From Rhineura floridana (taxonomy: Eukaryota; Chordata; Lepidosauria; Squamata; Rhineuridae): a stretch of 64,000 bases of DNA. Each line of letters starts with the position of its first letter. Position 1 is the stretch's first letter. Position numbers and translations under genes: made by a program. The notes beneath the pieces are model-generated. The model was not told the origin of the DNA. It did no database searches and saw only the letters and a program-made list of their open reading frames with translations. The stretch spans positions 25,240,203 to 25,304,202 of the forward strand of contig NC_084493.1 in NCBI RefSeq assembly GCF_030035675.1, given 5' to 3'. Below are positions 1 through 11,525 of the stretch, piece after piece.

Positions 1-79
1 GACGCACAACTGTTTCTGCTTTTCATGTAACCCAGGTGAGGTGGTGGTGGGTTCTGTAGACCATGTCTAGCTAGCATTG

Positions 80-140
80 GATTGGATCAGAGCCAACAAA
101 CTGAAGCTCAGTCCAGATAAGCCAGAGGCACTGGGCTTAT
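80..140 (+). repeat. Degenerate L2 LINE fragment (reverse transcriptase region)
   Basis: Reading the + strand gives RANKLKLSPDKPEAL, which matches the RNRLKLNPDKTEVLL stretch just after the YADD box in the better-preserved L2 copy of this window (53745-56764). No longer open frame surrounds it, so it is a short decayed remnant. Confidence 0.45.
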
Positions 141-1790
141 CCACATGGGAGCATTATTTCGTACTAAAGATGCTGTTTTTACCTGTTTTTTATTTGCACC
201 ATCCACAATAAGGGGATGGTGCAAAGCCATCAAAGCCAGCTGCAACCATGGTGTTTTCTGGTCACACTGAGGGGAAGGATCAATCACACAGTTTCCTAAT
301 GGCCATGACCTCTAATTTAACATTTCCACTCCCTCTGGTTACCTGGCAACCAAGCATACTCAGTTTGTTCTACCGGTTAGTTTCATTTAAAAGAACAACA
401 ACCTGGAAGTGCGATTATTTGTATTATCATTGGTACAAAATAGCTGAAACACAAATCTTTGAGCAATGTCATGCTTTTGTGCACAAGTTAGGGAGAAAAG
501 AAAAATAAGGCACCATTTGCAGCAACATAAAAAAGGCTAGCAGAATGCGGGAGAGCAGCTGGAAGTTGCTTTTCAGCCTACAGGAAATGAAATGAATGGA
601 GAAGGAGGGAGTGGGCATGGAGAGGAAACGATTGATACACCCACCTAAAAGCATTAGAGCAAAGTGTTTGCAAGCACTAGAGATACACATGAACACTTTT
701 CCCCCTTTGCTTGTCATATTAGCAGAAGATTGGGTTAGTACACATTTACAGGAGGGAAACTGTGCGATAGCTTCTGTTTGCCAGTAACGTCATGTCAATT
801 AAAGAGGGATGTTAGTAGCACCAAACACACACTTAACCACCGTGGAGATGAGCCCACTGTTAGTAGGTGGTTCCTCTTTCCAAATGAATGATGTTCAACC
901 TAATCTGGAGGGGGATGCCAACTATCAAATGCCTGGAGCCTCCTGGCCCTGCTGCTCCTTCTCTTTGATGTCACTTGTCCTCACTGAGCATCCAAGCAGT
1001 GATATAAGGAAGCAGAGTAGCATCCTTCACTTGCCTTGCACTCTCACTTTGGGTGGTGGTACAGAATGGACCCAGGGGGAGAGAGCACAAGTGACTGGGC
1101 AGGCACTGGGGACAAAAGCAAAGAGAAAAATGCTCACTCAGGAGGAGACCTACTGAAAGTATCTTGCCCAAAGTCTCTCTCCCCCCACCCCAAGAAACCC
1201 CCCTGAAGCTTTCACATCTCCAGCATCTATTTGTGGGATGATCAGGTGCAAGGCAGGACAGGACTACATCCTGTAGCAAGCTGTTCCTGTACTGGGTAGC
1301 AGCAAATAATTTTGTTTTTAATATTGAAAATATTGATTAGCAAATGCAAAATCCTACGTATTTGGGGCTGGTTCTATTTTGGGGGCAGAATCTATGGCAG
1401 CTGACCTTTTTACTGAGCATTCCTACTGATTTATTTTTTTTTACACATTTTGTAGAGAGATGACGTCAGGGATTCATTGCGCATTAATCCTGATTAATTT
1501 GCAGGGAAGTTAGATGAAGGTGCATCAGGCAAATGTTTTTCCATACTTTCCAGTATACTTTCCTTTCTGCAAAAAGTCTGATTTGGGGAGCAGAGAGTTC
1601 TCTGTAAAGTTTACCCTTATTAATCAGCAGGTTTCACCCAAGAGAGCTATGCAGCATTCTAGTTGCTGAAAATAATTGGTTGTGTCTTGTGCAAAGACTC
1701 CGCAAAACATGGAACCAGCATTGACATCTTCCACACTCCGGGTTCACCTTTTCACTGAGGCATGTACTTCTTTAAGACAGGATATATGAC
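141..1790. other. No gene or clear repeat recognised
   Basis: Short open frames on both strands have no recognisable motifs, no plausible splice context and no promoter features. I see only ordinary, moderately AT-rich intergenic sequence. Confidence 0.4.
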
Positions 1791-1794
1791 CTCT

Positions 1795-1965
1795 AGATTC
1801 AGAGCCCGTATGCCACTGAAGACTTGCTGCTGGGAGGCAAACAGCAGGAGAGGGCTACTGCACTCACGCCCTGCTTGTGGGCTTCATAGAGGTGTCCGAT
1901 TGGCCATTGTGGGAAGAAGAATGCTGGACTAGATGTGATACAGAGGGGTTCCCCTTATGGTCTTA
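1795..1965 (+). repeat. CR1-like LINE 3' end (truncated)
   Basis: The stretch has the word order seen at least seven times in this window: 'cctgcttgtgggcttc', then 'ttggccattgtggg', then 'gaatgctggactagatg', ending near 'cttatggtctt'. This is the 3' UTR tail of a squamate CR1-type LINE and has no coding capacity. Confidence 0.6.
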
Positions 1966-2445
1966 AGCCTCTGGAGGGTGGTCGTGGAGGGGACTGAGGG
2001 AAAAAATGGGGAAATGAATGGAAGAGACACTACACTGAGACACTGTATCAAACCTCTGTCTGCTGGAATGAACCATCTCATAGTGTCCATACATGTGCAT
2101 AGATTTAGAAAATGGTAGACTGACTGTTCCATTGTGCTGTAGGTAGGACTTTCTGGTTAACTTTTGACACCACTTTTCCCAGCTGCAGAGAAAAACAAGT
2201 GTCTGTAAGCAAACAATGGAGAAATCCATGACTTTTGTGGTGGTGTGATTTTTTACCCTCCACTATGTTCTACCTCTGAGAGAGCCAGTGTGGTGTAGTG
2301 GTTAAGGTGTTGGACTACGGCCCAGGAGACCAGGGTTTGAATCCCCACATAGCCATGAAGCTCACTGGGTGATCTTGGGCCAGTCACTGCCTCTCAGCCT
2401 CATGAAAACCCTATTCGTAGGGTCGCCATAGGACAGAATTGACTT

Positions 2446-4395
2446 TTTTTTTTTTACAATAATTTTTATTCAAATTTTCATAAAACAAACAAAACAAAAT
2501 TATAAAACATTCAAAGACAAAAAACAAAGCAAAACAAAAATGATTAAACAAAAAAATAAAATGTTGACTTCCCATTTGTCGCAGATCAGTTATAGGTCTA
2601 CAATATATAACAATCCTGTCTCTTAAATTATATTATAAAATCACTTTCCTCCAGTAGTTATCTTAATTAATCATCAAATCTCATAAACATTACTTTATTC
2701 TTTCCACAAAAAGTCAAAGAGAGGTTTCAATTCTTTAAGAAATATATCTATCAATTTTTCTCCAAATAAACATGTCAATTAATCCATCTCGTTAATAATT
2801 ATAATAATCTTATTGTCATAACCATAGTCCAAATAAACATATCGATTAATCCATCTCATCAAAATCTGTTAGGTCCAATAATTTCAATAGCCATTATTCC
2901 ATTATCCATATTAATTCCATCTTCCATCTTCAATAGTCCTGTTAAGTCCAGTAATTTCAGTGTCCAATCTTCCATTATCAGTATTCCATAATAATCTTGC
3001 TGTCATAGCCATAGTCATATAATAAGAGTCTGATGGGAATTTCCTCTATCCCAAATATTTTCTTGCCATCGATTCTGAATAAGTTGCTGAAATATTGTTG
3101 TAAAGTCATATCTCTGTTCTTTTTTACAAAATGCACCGGCTCATCTCTTGAGAGTTTTTCCATTGTCACATGGCTGCAGTTAATTCCATAGATTTTCTCT
3201 ATATCAAGCTCCATCACGTCATTCCAGTCCAGAAAATTATCCAAGCCATTGATAACTTTATCTCTAATATCTTCATTAATTTCTTCAGAGATAGCGTTAA
3301 ATTCCAAACAGTAGATTTTATTTCTAATATCCATAAACTCCAGATCTTTTTCCAATTCCACATTTGTTCCAATCTCCAGGGCTTGTATCTTCCCTTTATT
3401 TTTTCTTTTCTCATCTCTGATCTCATTCTCCTCTCTCACAGGATCCCCTATTTCTTTAAGCTCCTGCGTCATTTTGCTCAGTTCCATTTTCAGCTCCTTA
3501 CTGGCCTGTCGCAGGGTTTGTTTCGTTATCTCAATCTCATCCATTATTTTCTGAAACATAATTACTTCCAGATTCTCAGCCACTTTCTTGATTGCCATTT
3601 TTAAAACCACGAAAACAAAACAAAACAAAAATAAAGAAGAACCACTTCTTATTTCAGCAACAATTGGGTTAATATTCCAGGCTTGATGACATCACAGTAT
3701 AAACAGAGCAGCCTGCCTTATCTCTCTATGTTCAAGAATACAAAACAAATTTAGTTCCCAGCATCAAAACAGTTAGTGGCGTCGTGAAGAAGCAGATTCG
3801 TCAAAATAAAATAGACCAAAAAGAGAATAGTCCCAGACAATATAATGTTCCAAAGTTCATATTTTTTATTTTTTTCTCCTCGGAATAGAAATCCCTCTTC
3901 TGTTTATATCTTTAGAATGCACTTCCAGGACAGCTTTTTGCAATAGAGGCAGAGATAAGCTGTTAATTTCCTGAATAACAGAGAAGAGTTATAGCTCACC
4001 CAGAAGTTCTTTAAAGCTGATTCATTTGACAAATCTCTTTTTGCTGCAACAATTTAAACCAAGTAAAAAAAAATAATAGAAAGAAGGGTGCTTGCCTGTT
4101 AGTCCGTTTTCTCTTTGAAGAAAAGATAAACGTGTCGCATTAATCAGATAGAGCTTGTTCGGAAGTCTGTCCGGCATTGCTGGCTGGACCTTTTCTCATA
4201 AATTAATGAAATCCAGTCCTCCCAACAAAAACAGGCTTTTGAGGTTGATCTCTACGTTTCTCCCTGCCTGGGAGAAATTTCATCAGTCAAAAAAAAAAAA
4301 ATGTTCTGACTGATTTATATCTGAAAAAGCTTCTTCTGAGGTGGGAGCCCGTCTCAAAAGCAGGCACAAGCGAAGTCACCCTTCCCGGAAGTCCC
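2446..4395 (-). mobile_element. Non-autonomous L1-type element carrying only ORF1 (HAL1-like organisation)
   Basis: This 1.95-kb insertion runs on the minus strand. On the + strand it begins with a T-run (its poly(A) tail) and ends at 'ggaagtccc'. It is bounded by an exact 16-bp duplication of the SINE target (2430-2445 and 4396-4411, AGGACAGAATTGACTT). In element orientation it has about 800 bp of 5' leader, one reading frame resembling L1 ORF1 (3598 down to 2978), about 530 bp of AT-rich 3' region and poly(A). No endonuclease or reverse transcriptase is present. The complete ends and target duplication suggest it moved in this form, mobilised by an L1 elsewhere. Mammalian HAL1 elements have the same layout; that this is an independent squamate case is my inference. 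Confidence 0.75.
2978..3598 (-). CDS. L1 ORF1p-like protein of the ORF1-only element
   Basis: The frame is open for about 206 codons from the second in-frame Met (MAIKKVAENLEV). An upstream Met at 3628 adds ten hydrophobic residues and seems less likely to be the start. Residues from about 10 to 75 are rich in Glu, Lys and Leu in a heptad-like pattern, as in the L1 ORF1p coiled coil. The later part (FVKKNRDMTLQQYFSNLFRI, then DGKKIFGIEEIPIRLL) resembles the RRM/C-terminal domain of L1 ORF1p, an RNA-binding trimeric chaperone. It is shorter than usual ORF1p (about 300 residues). The frame is intact, so the copy may be fairly young. I assigned the family from motif resemblance only. Confidence 0.6.
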   Translation of the reverse strand: MAIKKVAENLEVIMFQKIMDEIEITKQTLRQASKELKMELSKMTQELKEIGDPVREENEIRDEKRKNKGKIQALEIGTNVELEKDLEFMDIRNKIYCLEFNAISEEINEDIRDKVINGLDNFLDWNDVMELDIEKIYGINCSHVTMEKLSRDEPVHFVKKNRDMTLQQYFSNLFRIDGKKIFGIEEIPIRLLLYDYGYDSKIIMEY

Positions 4396-4615
4396 AGGAC
4401 AGAATTGACTTGAAGGCAGTACATACACATACATGTTCTACCTCCACTGTCTGAATGCCAGTTGCTGGGAACTGTAGGAGGGGAGATTGCTCTTGAGCTC
4501 AGGACCTTCTTGTGGACTTCCCCTAAGCATCTGGTTGGCCACTTTGAGAACACAATGCTGGACTAAATAGGCCTTTGGCCTGATGCAGCAGGGCTCTTCT
4601 TGCATTCCCTTCGCC

Positions 4616-5633
4616 TGTTTGGCTTAAGTGCTGAATTGCCAATTGAGAAATACCATAAATTTAGTGTTAGGTAATGCAATTCTGCCCCATACTCAGAAGT
4701 GACGCTCCAGAAGGTTTTATCCCTCCCCCAGTAAGATGTCACCTAAGGTTTTAAAAACAATGCAGCACACTGCAACACCCTAATTTGAAATAATGATTAA
4801 AGTAAATATGTGTTATGCAAAATATTAAGATAATTTATACACTGCCTTTCATTGCAAGAAAAAATACCAAGGTGGTTTACAAATAAACTTAGACTATAGC
4901 TATAACCCTGGATAAGCAAGTATTTACTAGCAATGTGCCCATTGTTGTGACCGAAGGATGGGTAAACATATTACAATGGACATGATCCAATGCGGCGCTG
5001 GTGGATGTGATGGGACTTCCTCCCCCTTGCAAGCCCCAAATCTGCTCTAAAGAACTGCCAACCTGCCAGAAGAGATGAGGGGGCACAAGGGGGGGGTTAC
5101 ACGGGGGAAGGAGAGGAAGTACAGTTAGATCTATTGTCCAATTATGGTGGCGTGCTTGCACATCACCCTGTCTTAACGGTGATTTGGTGTGACAAACCAC
5201 AGCTATAGTTGTTGCCCCACGCAAAGTCCATACGCTGTAAACCAGGAGAGCTAAGCAGCTAAAAGTAGGCAAGTCACTCTGACCCACATTGGAGGGGAGA
5301 GGGTGAGAGTGGTTTCCAACAACTCGGCAGTATAGTCCAGCGGTAGCAAGTGGGAGGCAGGCTGGGGCTTAGAGGGAAGCATACAACAACCCTGCAGTGT
5401 AGTCCAGTATTGATATCCCAAGTTAAAGGTGGGGCTGTTCCAGATTTCCAGTCAAAAATCCCTCCTACAAAACACCTCTCAGGTTGCAGTCAGTCTTCTT
5501 AAATAGCCTTTTCAGACCATTTTGTAGCCCAAATTAAAAGCTTATCTGCATGTAAAAGCCTGATTACTACTGACTTGCAGGCAATTTTAAAAGTACAACT
5601 TTTAAAACTTGCACATTTTTTTCATACATTGTT
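4616..5633. other. Intergenic stretch, mostly unrecognised
   Basis: A short LINE-tail-like piece in antisense lies near 4840-4905 ('cactgcctttcattgcaaga ... gtggtttacaaataa'). The remainder, including a G/C-rich part around 5000-5400, shows no exon-like frame, no splice pairs I trust and no repeat family that recurs here. Confidence 0.4.
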
Positions 5634-5795
5634 ACACCCTAATCCTATGCGTGTCTACTCAAAGGTAAACTCCCCTGAGGTCCATTGGGCTTACTCCCAG
5701 GTAAGTGGATACAGGATTGCAGCCTAAGCTTATTTATCTTAGACCTCAATAGGACTTACTCTCGAGTAGACATGCATAGGACAATGTGCTGTTAA
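5634..5795. repeat. Family M palindromic MITE
   Basis: It contains 'ctaatcctatgcgtgtctac', 'ggcttactcccaggtaagt' and 'gattgcagcctaag', followed by an inverted second arm 'cttactctcgagtagacatg'. The same inverted-repeat words recur at 6533, 6970, 15659 and 61620, so this is an abundant non-autonomous DNA element. Confidence 0.6.
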
Positions 5796-5959
5796 ATGTT
5801 TAGATTTCTCCATTGTTGTCGATAGGCGGTTCTCGGTTTTGCCCTGACGGCGAAGCAAAATCACGGTGACAGAAAGGCACCTGGGAGTTCGATGCCTGTA
5901 TGAGTATAATATTATACGTCTATTGCCAAAGTTCTCCCCGCCCCCCGTCCCGCGTCCCG

Positions 5960-6165
5960 CAGCTGCAATTTCATATTAATAAGCTTCCGAAAGGCAGTTC
6001 TCGCGTGAGTGGAGCGAAGATGATAAATGCAGTATTTTTGACGTCACGTCTCTGCCTTCTCACCAATCAGAAAAGTGGAGGAGGGATGGATGAGATGTAG
6101 GGCAACCAGTAGACGCCCGGGATTCTGGACTCCGGCTTATTTAAAATGAATGAGGGCGCGCGATT
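5960..6165 (+). promoter_or_regulatory. ACT5: Promoter of the type 5 cytoplasmic actin gene
   Basis: In order there is a perfect palindromic CRE (TGACGTCA, 6039-6046) and a CCAAT box (CCAATCAG, about 6063-6070). A TATA-like box follows (TTATTTAAAA, 6138-6147), about 20-30 bp before the likely transcription start. The spacing is that of a normal RNA polymerase II promoter. I did not find a CArG/SRE box (CC(A/T)6GG), which the beta-actin promoter has. Chicken type 5 actin is also described as having an atypical TATA box, so this unusual box fits the family. Confidence 0.65.
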
Positions 6166-6245
6166 TTGCACAAGATATTGATAGCAGTTCTGTAGTGGCT
6201 GGAGGCGCGGTCTTTGCAGCTTTATACGCTCTTTCTTGCTTTGAG
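6160..6245 (+). other. ACT5: Non-coding exon 1 of the actin gene
   Basis: The 3' boundary is a strong splice donor, TTGAG|GTGAGT, with the exon ending at 6245. The 5' edge is approximate and set by the TATA-like box at 6138-6147. The matching acceptor (CCTGCAG at 8700-8706) lies 11 nt before the actin start codon, giving a 5'UTR of roughly 95-100 nt. Confidence 0.65.
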
Positions 6246-6459
6246 GTGAGTTTCTTTTTTGTAAGCTTACTATTGAGGATTGATAGTAGTTGTGTTTTGT
6301 TTTTGCACCGAATGTGGGTTGTACAAGGTAGATAACGAATTCCTAAAGCATCATGAAATCATGCTAAACGTGTTAATTAATTTACCAGTTTCCAGAATGT
6401 GTGTATTATCAACCAAAACTGGATGGGAATGGCCATTGTTAGTACTTAATTATAACTGT

Positions 6460-6775
6460 TCATACTGTCTGTGGTTTAGAGTGTCTGACTAGGTGGGCCT
6501 GGGAGACCAGGTTCTTTAAAAATCCTGATTTAGGCTGCAATTCATTACATGCTTACCTGGGAGTAAGTCCCATTGAATCCAGTGGAGTTTATTTCTGAGT
6601 AAATATGTATTGGATTGCAGCTTTAGCCATGAAGTTCACTGGCTGGGGCTAGTCACTAACTCTGACTAGCCTACCTCACAGGGTTGTTGTGAAGATAAAA
6701 GGGAGAGGGTGAGAACTGTGTATGATCTTCTTGGAGGAAAGGTGGAATATAAATGTAATAAATAAATACTTTGTT
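6460..6775 (+). mobile_element. tRNA-derived SINE with L2-like tail, split by a family M MITE
   Basis: The head ('gtgggcctgggagaccaggtt') and the tail ('cctcacagggttgttgtgaa' through 'aaatgtaataaataaata') match the uninterrupted copy at 19630-19830. A family M palindrome (about 6530-6627) is inserted in the middle. The head resembles the Sauria SINE head but the tail is different. Confidence 0.65.
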
Positions 6776-6894
6776 TTCCTCTGACCTTGCTGTCTCCAAT
6801 TCCTAGCTATGTATGTGTATACATACTTGGGATAACACTCCATGATAAAGTGGACTGTTGTCCTGAAAGCTTATGTGATAATTCATACTTCACC

Positions 6895-7066
6895 CCCAGT
6901 TGTTGGACCCCACCTCCCATCAGGCCCAGCCAGCATAGCCAGTGATCAGGAATGATTGTTATCCTCTAAGGCTGCAATCCAAACTACACTTATGTGGGAG
7001 TAAGTCCCACTGAAGCCAGTGGGGCTTACTTCTGAGTAGACATGTATTGGATTGCAGCCTAAATCA
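6895..7066. repeat. Family P fragment followed by a family M MITE
   Basis: The stretch 6897-6960 has one P arm ('gttgttggaccccacctccc', 'agccagtgatcagg'). The stretch 6968-7066 is a nearly complete M palindrome, with 'ggctgcaatcc' at one end and 'ggattgcagcct' at the other. Confidence 0.55.
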
Positions 7067-7839
7067 CTTAGATAGAAGCCTATTCTGGCATTAAGCTGTA
7101 TATAGAATAGGATATGGCATCCAAAAAATTCTGGAGGGCGCTAGGTTGGGGGAGGCTGCCATAATCTGTTGTCTAAGTACTGCAAGACTTTCTTTACATT
7201 TTCTGCAGCAAAAGTCATACAAAATGAGACTTCAGTTTTATGCTTGCCCTTACTGTATCTTCACTATTATTTCTATTTATAAACTTAATAGATGGAACAA
7301 GCTCTGGCTTCATCTTAAAAATATACATGCTCTTAATGATGCTCTTCCTTCAAAATGGGGAACAGCCTGGTAACTGAACTGCTTATCAGTGTGATGTCAA
7401 ACCTTTTGGGGAAAAAACGCCACCACCTAATTTCTTTAGAATGGTCTAAAGTTTGAAAGTGAGGGGAAATGACCCATGAATAATTTGAGGGAGATGACCA
7501 CTGTGAGTCCCTCCCTGAGAATGAATGGCTTGATATGGTAAAGAATATAATTGCCTTGCATTTCTGCAAAGATTGCAATGCAAACCACCATATGAGTAGA
7601 GCTTTAGTCTAATTGCATCTAATTGAGACCGCTGCATTACCAAAGCGCCTTAAAGCAGGACCCTACTGTAGACTCACTGAAGTAAATGAATCTATATTGG
7701 TTTCCATTAGTTTCAATGGGTTTACTCTAAGTACGACTAACATTGAACACCACCCATACTAATATAACCAATGAGGCATCCAGAAGGTGGGTAACATAGC
7801 TTGTAGTAAGATTGGAAGGGGGTTTAAAGCATGGTGCTC

Positions 7840-8095
7840 TATCTAATTTATTATTTATTAATTTATTTATTTGATTTATATCCCGCCCTTCCTCCCAGCA
7901 GGAGCCCAGGGTGGCAAACAAAAGCACTAAAACACTTTAAAACATCATAAAAACAGACCTTAAAATATATTAAAAGAAAACAACTTTAAAAACCTTTTTA
8001 AAGCCTTTGAAGACATCTTAAAAAAAGGTTAAAAAACAGTTAAAAAAAAAAGGTTTAAAAACATTAAAAAACATTTCCAGCGCAGACTGGGACAG
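7840..8095 (-). repeat. L2-type LINE 3' end (antisense)
   Basis: The words 'atatcccgcccttcctccc' and 'agcccagggtggcaaacaaa' are followed by a long run of 'ttaaaa' repeats. The same order occurs at 17480-17690, and the sense-strand tail occurs at 31845, 35900 and 47935. This is a 3' UTR only. Confidence 0.6.
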
Positions 8096-8711
8096 GTCTC
8101 AACTTAAAAGGCTTGTTGAAATTTGAAGCAATGGCCTTCAAGCTGGAATGCAGGGGATGGAGTTTTTAAAAGTGCCATGTCACTTGCAATCCTCAGGAAA
8201 TCGATTGATGTTCGCACTGAGTATCCCTACTCTTATCTGCACCCAAGAGTTGCTTCTGTGTACTTCACAGTCTTCCATCTCTAAGCTCTTCTTAACAATC
8301 CTCTTGTTCTCCCCACTCTCCCTGATAACCTGGTCGTGGAACAACACTAGCAGCAGTGTTCTAAAACTGGTGGGTGAAAAAAAGATGGTGGCCTGCTAGC
8401 CATTTCTTCAGTTTGACTGCCTTGCATGCATTGGCTGCTGGGACTCTTAAGAAGGACATTGGTTTGGGTGAGCCTTAGTTTAATCAAAGCAGGTGTTTCT
8501 AACGCTCAAAGCAAGAGCAGAAATCTCAAGACTGAAGAAAATGAATTGTTACCTAAGATGCTGTGTGAGCTTTCTTGAATTAACTTAAGCTATGCAAAAT
8601 CAGTATTTTAGCTAACTTATCTATAATCTCCACTGTCTACTAAAGTGGTCTCTCCCTTGTCCTTAAACAGCTGCCTGATATTTGTACTGTCTTGCGTTTC
8701 CTGCAGATTAA

Positions 8712-9848
<1,137 letters not shown>

Positions 9849-10230
9849 CGATCCAAGTAGTCAGCGTCTTCTGCTGGAGTTGATAGATATCATCATGCCT
9901 TGTTTTTATCTTTTAAGTTCTGTTGCAAAATCTTTAGTATTGAGCCGATTCCTGAATTATCTCTTGCTTTATGCCACCCTCGTCCGCTGTCTTGCCAGGT
10001 CTATGCTGTTGATCCCGAATCATGTTCATCTTCTCTTTGTGACTCATGACTGCTTCTGCATTCTAAGCTTAGCGTCTGAGGGAAAAGTGTTGCTTTTTCT
10101 CACTGCAATAGTGGAATTAGTAATTGATTCCTATCGATTTTCTGTGTCGAACAAAGAAAAGCTAATAAAAGTCCTGCTAAATAAAGTAAAAATCTCTGTG
10201 TTTCTTGTAGTATGCCACTTGCCTGATAAC
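9849..10230 (+). terminator. ACT5: Actin 3'UTR with two polyadenylation signals
   Basis: Two AATAAA hexamers lie at 10164-10169 and 10180-10185, followed within 40 nt by GT-rich sequence ('ctctgtgtttcttgtagt'). The 3'UTR is therefore about 350-370 nt. Confidence 0.7.
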
Positions 10231-10384
10231 TTCATAAGGTCTTGAACATAAGAATCCTCCACTACTACTCCTGGCTTTGGGCTGGAACAAAATCACACAT
10301 CTTCCCTCTCCCCATCTCTTTTTGCTGATGGGGTGAGAATAAGATCCTTGTTAACAAACTGGAGGCCGCGCAACAGAGAGAGAG

Positions 10385-10625
10385 AAAGGGAGAGAGCCCC
10401 CCCCTTTGGCCCAAGTTGTCCCCCTCCCTCCTTTTCCACTTTCCCTTGCTTGCTGTCCCTCATCATTGCCACATTCCTTAGTCCTTCCCATGCATGCCTT
10501 CTCCCACAATAACAGAGGTCCCTAGGAGCCAATCAGCATGAAAGGAGTGTGTTAGCTACTGAGAAGAGTCTTCTCAGTGACTGACCTGCCTCCTTTGATT
10601 GGATCCAATCAGCAGGAAAGGATGC
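10385..10625 (-). repeat. Family B DNA-element fragment
   Basis: The words 'ccctaggagccaatcagcat', 'gagaagagtcttctcagtg' and 'gattggatccaatcagca' are shared with copies at 36680, 44270, 53285 and 56762. The fragment lacks both family ends. It carries three CCAAT motifs, two of them facing each other. Confidence 0.6.
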
Positions 10626-11074
10626 TGGAGACACAGCGACCCTGCTCCAAGAAAAGTAAGGAGATCTATAAGATCCCCCCAGGACCCCAGATGACTACAC
10701 CCCTGCAGAGAGATGAAGAAGGCATTGAGGGCTTCTTGCCCAAAAGCCCCCCTTCCCCACAAAAGCTGGAGTTAGCAATGTTGTGCTGGACAGAAATGAA
10801 TTCTCCCTTCAATATTGGCCAGAGAAGGAATGTGAGTGCTGAGTGTGTGTATGTGTGAAGAACCGCAGGAGTCTCCCTTTGAGGAAGGTATCATTGGGGT
10901 TGGTGGAAAATAAAGGAGGGGTTCCTAAAAGTTGTAATGCCTGGTTATTAATAGCCAAGATGTTGGTAAGAAAGTAATATTTTATTGAAACCTGATTTGG
11001 GAAATGAAATTCTAGGCAGCATGAATGTTGTGGTTGTTGGCCTCACAGAAAGGAGCAAAGGTACTAGTAACAGA
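10626..11074. other. No gene or repeat recognised
   Basis: Nothing in this interval recurs in the window, and no exon-like frame is apparent. Confidence 0.35.
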
Positions 11075-11525
11075 GGGCACATCTGCACCTTACATTTAAG
11101 GCAGTATTATACCACTTTAGACTGTCATGGCTTTTTCCAAAGAATCCTGGGAACTTAGGGGTGCTGAGAGTTATTGGGAGGCCCCTATTTCCCTCAGAGT
11201 CACAATTCCCAGAGCTCCCTGGGAAGAGGGATTGATTGTTTAATCTTATTTTAATGTAGACTTTGTATGTTTTTAATTAATGTGTTTTTTATCTGGAAGC
11301 CGCCATGAGTTCCAGTTTGGGGGAAATGGCGGGGTATAAATAAAGACAATAATAATAATTGTTGAACCACTCTGGGAATTGTAGCTCTGTGAGGGGAACA
11401 GGGGTCTCTTAACCGGGGTGTGTGTGTGTCAATACACTTAACAAATAACAGTTCCCAGGAACCTTTGGGGGAAACCATGACTGTTTAGTGTGGTATTGTA
11501 GTGCTTTCAAAGTAAGGTGCAAAGT
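11075..11525. repeat. Family T palindromic MITE carrying an L2-type tail insertion
   Basis: The outer arms are inverted copies of one sequence ('actgtcatggctttttccaa' at 11130 and 'gggggaaaccatgactgttt' near 11467, with 'cacaattcccagagctccct' facing 'gggaattgtagctctgtgag'). Inside, about 11240-11358 is a LINE tail ('gccgccatgagttccag' to 'aaataaagacaataataataat') inserted at the hairpin centre. Confidence 0.65.

Larger units (their letters stand above)
2277..4432 (+). mobile_element. Sauria-type tRNA-derived SINE interrupted by an L1-type insertion
   Basis: The head reads GAGAGCCAGTGTGGTGTAGT at its start and continues through a tRNA-like B-box stretch ('ggtttgaatcccc') and 'gaagctcactgggtgatctt'. 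The tail resumes at 4412 with 'gaaggcagtacatacacata'. Removing the inner insertion leaves about 190 bp, a normal full-length Sauria SINE. It is flanked by a 12-bp target-site duplication at 2265-2276 and 4433-4444. Sauria SINEs are squamate-specific, which supports the organism call. Confidence 0.85.
2200..4615 (+). repeat. CR1-like LINE 3' end, split by a nested SINE plus L1 insertion
   Basis: The right part (4445-4615) carries the tail words 'gaatgccagttgctggg', 'ggttggccactttgaga' and 'atgctggactaaatag'. The left part ends at 2276. The two halves meet across a 12-bp direct repeat (2265-2276 and 4433-4444, ATGTTCTACCTC), which is the target-site duplication of the Sauria SINE lying between them. 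This CR1 tail is therefore the oldest layer of a three-level nest. Confidence 0.6.
6246..8706 (+). other. ACT5: 5'UTR intron of the actin gene
   Basis: The intron is about 2.46 kb and bounded by GTGAGT and TGCAG. It holds a nested SINE (6460-6775), a family P fragment and a family M copy (6895-7066), a short 'gagtaga'-type M copy (7660-7745) and an antisense L2-type LINE tail (7840-8095). The stretches 7070-7650 and 8100-8650 contain nothing I recognise. Confidence 0.65.
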
